A stretch of DNA of 59,819 nt from Candidatus Peribacteria bacterium (GTDB lineage: Bacteria > Patescibacteriota > Gracilibacteria > UBA1369 > LOWO2-01-FULL-3). Positions 58,801 to 59,819 of the stretch are shown here, piece by piece. Numbering within the stretch: the stretch's first letter is position 1; every line of letters starts with the position of its first letter. The notes under the pieces are model-generated. The model made no database searches. It was given only the letters and a program-made list of their open reading frames with translations, and was not told the origin of the DNA. The DNA lies in contig CALRGV010000007.1 of NCBI GenBank assembly GCA_943358175.1, positions 1-59,819 on the forward strand, written 5' to 3'. A program made the translations under genes and the position numbers.

Positions 58801-59819
58801 TTTCCAATCTTTCCAACCGCAGTGACTTTTTTTGCTCCATCAGCAACGGTAAGCCCAATTCTAGCAAATCTTCCAGAAGTAATAACTGCCCTAGCTCCAG
58901 CACTTAATGCCCCCCTTGCTGCAGTTGCAATTCCACCAGAGATAATAATCAAAGGAGCATTAATTATGATTTCTTCAATGACAGTATCCCAAGTAGAATC
59001 CGCCAAATTATGCCATTCGCCAGTACCCATCATGTCTTTATAACTTTCCATAATTTTTCTATCCACACCCCTAAGCTCGCCAAAAGGCAGACCATTATTC
59101 ATTTCAGCAACCACTTTATTCAAATTTCGCTTTGTATCTTCCTCAACCAAAGCATCGATAATACCATTCTGCTGCTCCACAGTTAAGCCTTGTTTATCCC
59201 ATTCTTCCTGCGCGGAAGAAGCCATTTTCAAAATCTTTTTTCTTGCCGCAGTATGGGCCTTCTTTTTTTCCGCCTCCGTCAAAACATTTCTCTTGGCGGC
59301 AAATTGCGGACCAAGTAAATTTTCTTCAATCAACTTTTGAGCTGTAGCATAATCCTTTCTGTCTCGCAAAAACTCCACCAATTCCAAATATTGATTCTGC
59401 AAATCCGTAAAAGAAGCAGCCTCCTTAATTCTTCCTTTAGAATCCATCAGAGAAGGAACTGTTTCATCCAAGCCATAATCCAAAAGTATTTGTCGAGTTT
59501 TTTGACTCACCAAATTGCCAATTTTTTTACTTGGGTCAGCGGTAATTTGTTCAACCACCTGATCTAATTCGGCAATCATATTATCAACACGTAACACATT
59601 TAAATTTGTAGTTCCCTCAAATTCCGTAAAAGCCTGACTGGTCCATTCACCCCAGGTTCGCGCAGTTTTAATATCGCTTCTGATCGCCAAAAGTGAGGTC
59701 TTCAATATACCAATCTGCTGAATTCTTTGCTTTTGTTGTTCGCTTAATTGCTCACCCTCCATCACCAATTTCAGCATTTCCAATTTTTGCTGCTGAGTAA
59801 ATTGATTTAGCAATACTTC
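55803..59819 (-). CDS. Giant membrane-associated protein of unknown function (5' end outside window)
   Basis: At least 1338 aa; the frame is open to the right edge, and the TTG at 59813 need not be the start. Helical, charged N-terminal region (QQQKLEMLKLVMEGEQLSEQQ). Hydrophobic Ala/Gly-rich segments at ~285-440 (APLIIISGGIATAARGAL..., ILWSSATLGVFHVAG) suggest membrane insertion. Then mixed alpha/beta and coiled-coil parts (~880-1200), a single TM segment near ~1235 (AAILITILGIWGY), and a Pro/Gly-rich disordered tail. Proteins of this size and layout are common in Peregrinibacteria. Function unknown. Confidence 0.6.
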   Translation of the reverse strand, partial: EVLLNQFTQQQKLEMLKLVMEGEQLSEQQKQRIQQIGILKTSLLAIRSDIKTARTWGEWTSQAFTEFEGTTNLNVLRVDNMIAELDQVVEQITADPSKKIGNLVSQKTRQILLDYGLDETVPSLMDSKGRIKEAASFTDLQNQYLELVEFLRDRKDYATAQKLIEENLLGPQFAAKRNVLTEAEKKKAHTAARKKILKMASSAQEEWDKQGLTVEQQNGIIDALVEEDTKRNLNKVVAEMNNGLPFGELRGVDRKIMESYKDMMGTGEWHNLADSTWDTVIEEIIINAPLIIISGGIATAARGALSAGARAVITSGRFARIGLTVADGAKKVTAVGKIGKTLYWSGRGVGLLAEGAAFETVYSGLHGENLFEGGWEKFPEWGKRILWSSATLGVFHVAGAQAMKVNNIILKHVSKFPDKSIRAAIQKLIVTGSAETAAMLGIGAVQHYAETGEMNDWNLSNELFHALITVGALKIAGGGIEVAKKKFFPKGGAESVKPVVEGAEALAETALKGPEGLERAIKTIEGMDRLTLSAQEVLLVTSKLPDAASKGRFLRACGEIMTEAQRVEFEKALEAPKNGATVPDVLKDIGGKGSNWLINTMRAAYAHGVAAMEGRNPILVEKPNFATLDIARPESKSLLFSLDVPGSAKSADAILVDGWQSRSQSELCSLMNTQGIPAELVNKAKASHAEIAPDLQPFVRIIVAEGNGKGGGLEPFVLVDQQGIKSKFGLDLAKIEQVLRADGIVMPRTLAELARETGVPVEMWERLGGVSERDMMSGNVNFSFTGMALWHGLVGLLKGTWWLGGKAIGAGKDIHAKLKGPVGPDGKPLPSPKPEAGHFQTLDEIMAGLKVDKLSEKLDPAEVTALTERYNVIKTLLNHLLYDTAAKSKDKTVTPEVERKNSEMVLKILVEIEYINLRLEKIHGVVTTPATAGRTAAEIGRDIRDFGEANTVVELQKQLASFGGKAMLQARQKALLKGKPRGTKLTNLVAELVAERDKKNGKGKPEHSKERIAELQKEIDAIKKLGESLEQIQILEEHITTRDALDKELEALNKPKEAGNEQAELAKKLNALYEQLFGIMTTGAVDINTADGSTKSMALKKKWKMPIGAETGIVDGKIKTDIADPKTNLTPAQAETAIKEIAEVLKANQENFKRLKELEVATLLGQKRYDDLKPTATANDVTNPKTIAAIEYVAFFEKLIGQRDALRAAANTKMAKLGRNPIWQLAMRNKIKAAILITILGIWGYRLANRALKDDDAPIPGQEGNPETDNTGEGSGNGNFDILDQVDEVPTPPSEGGGKKGGPAPKRDPVQPPAPKAAPGESGSVPMSAEDARRMGLE

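Overview
This window most likely comes from a member of the Candidate Phyla Radiation (Patescibacteria), best matching Candidatus Peregrinibacteria. This is inferred from overall character, not from a marker tree: moderate-to-low GC, TGA used as a stop (so not the code-25 Gracilibacteria/Absconditabacteria), very large surface proteins with SLH, IPT/TIG, FN3 and thrombospondin-like modules, a Cys-rich protein type common in CPR genomes, short palindromes of the CCTGCCT...AGGCAGG kind, and almost no Shine-Dalgarno sequences. Many genes instead have a TGnTAnnnT extended -10 box, in three cases only 6-7 nt before the ATG, which suggests leaderless mRNAs.

Layout. 0-6 kb: secreted or anchored proteins, a DUF3800 gene with an adjacent candidate structured RNA, a duplicated C-terminal tail fragment, an HNH protein and repeat-rich non-coding DNA. 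5.8-13.5 kb: two small membrane proteins, then a complete F1Fo ATP synthase operon in the unusual order c-b-delta-alpha-gamma-beta-epsilon-AtpZ-a, with hairpins on both sides of the c-subunit gene and a terminator at the end. 13.5-30.8 kb: ordinary chromosome with small modules: MntA/HepT toxin-antitoxin, ABC-F ATPase, MGMT-like protein, C39-like peptidase plus flippase, SLH proteins, VOC protein, tRNA-Gln, a tRNA-like gene with an abnormal anticodon arm beside a possible antisense small RNA, endonuclease III, M23 peptidase, ribosomal protein bL27 and a large SLH-anchored subtilase.

30.8-39.1 kb is accessory DNA: a two-gene repeat-protein unit (860 and 762 aa), a RelB/RelE-type toxin-antitoxin pair, and a two-gene unit of a cyanophycin-synthetase-like ATP-grasp enzyme and a CYTH protein fused to a nucleoside-deoxyribosyltransferase-like domain. 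39.1-52.6 kb looks like an integrated mobile element. At its right end a serine recombinase runs antisense into tRNA-His; next to it are an excisionase-like HTH, a phage/plasmid gene II/X-type replication protein and SpoVG. Its cargo is a long minus-strand operon with type III restriction-modification, a Cas4/RecB-like nuclease, two unknown proteins, an N-formylglutamate-amidohydrolase-like enzyme and an HD hydrolase.

52.7-53.3 kb holds no protein gene, but it holds a 126-nt compound hairpin and an unidentified RNA gene of about 270 nt with a full-consensus promoter and an intrinsic terminator. 53.3-59.8 kb: an AAA/DUF4143 ATPase and three minus-strand genes of unknown function, the last a giant protein cut by the window edge.
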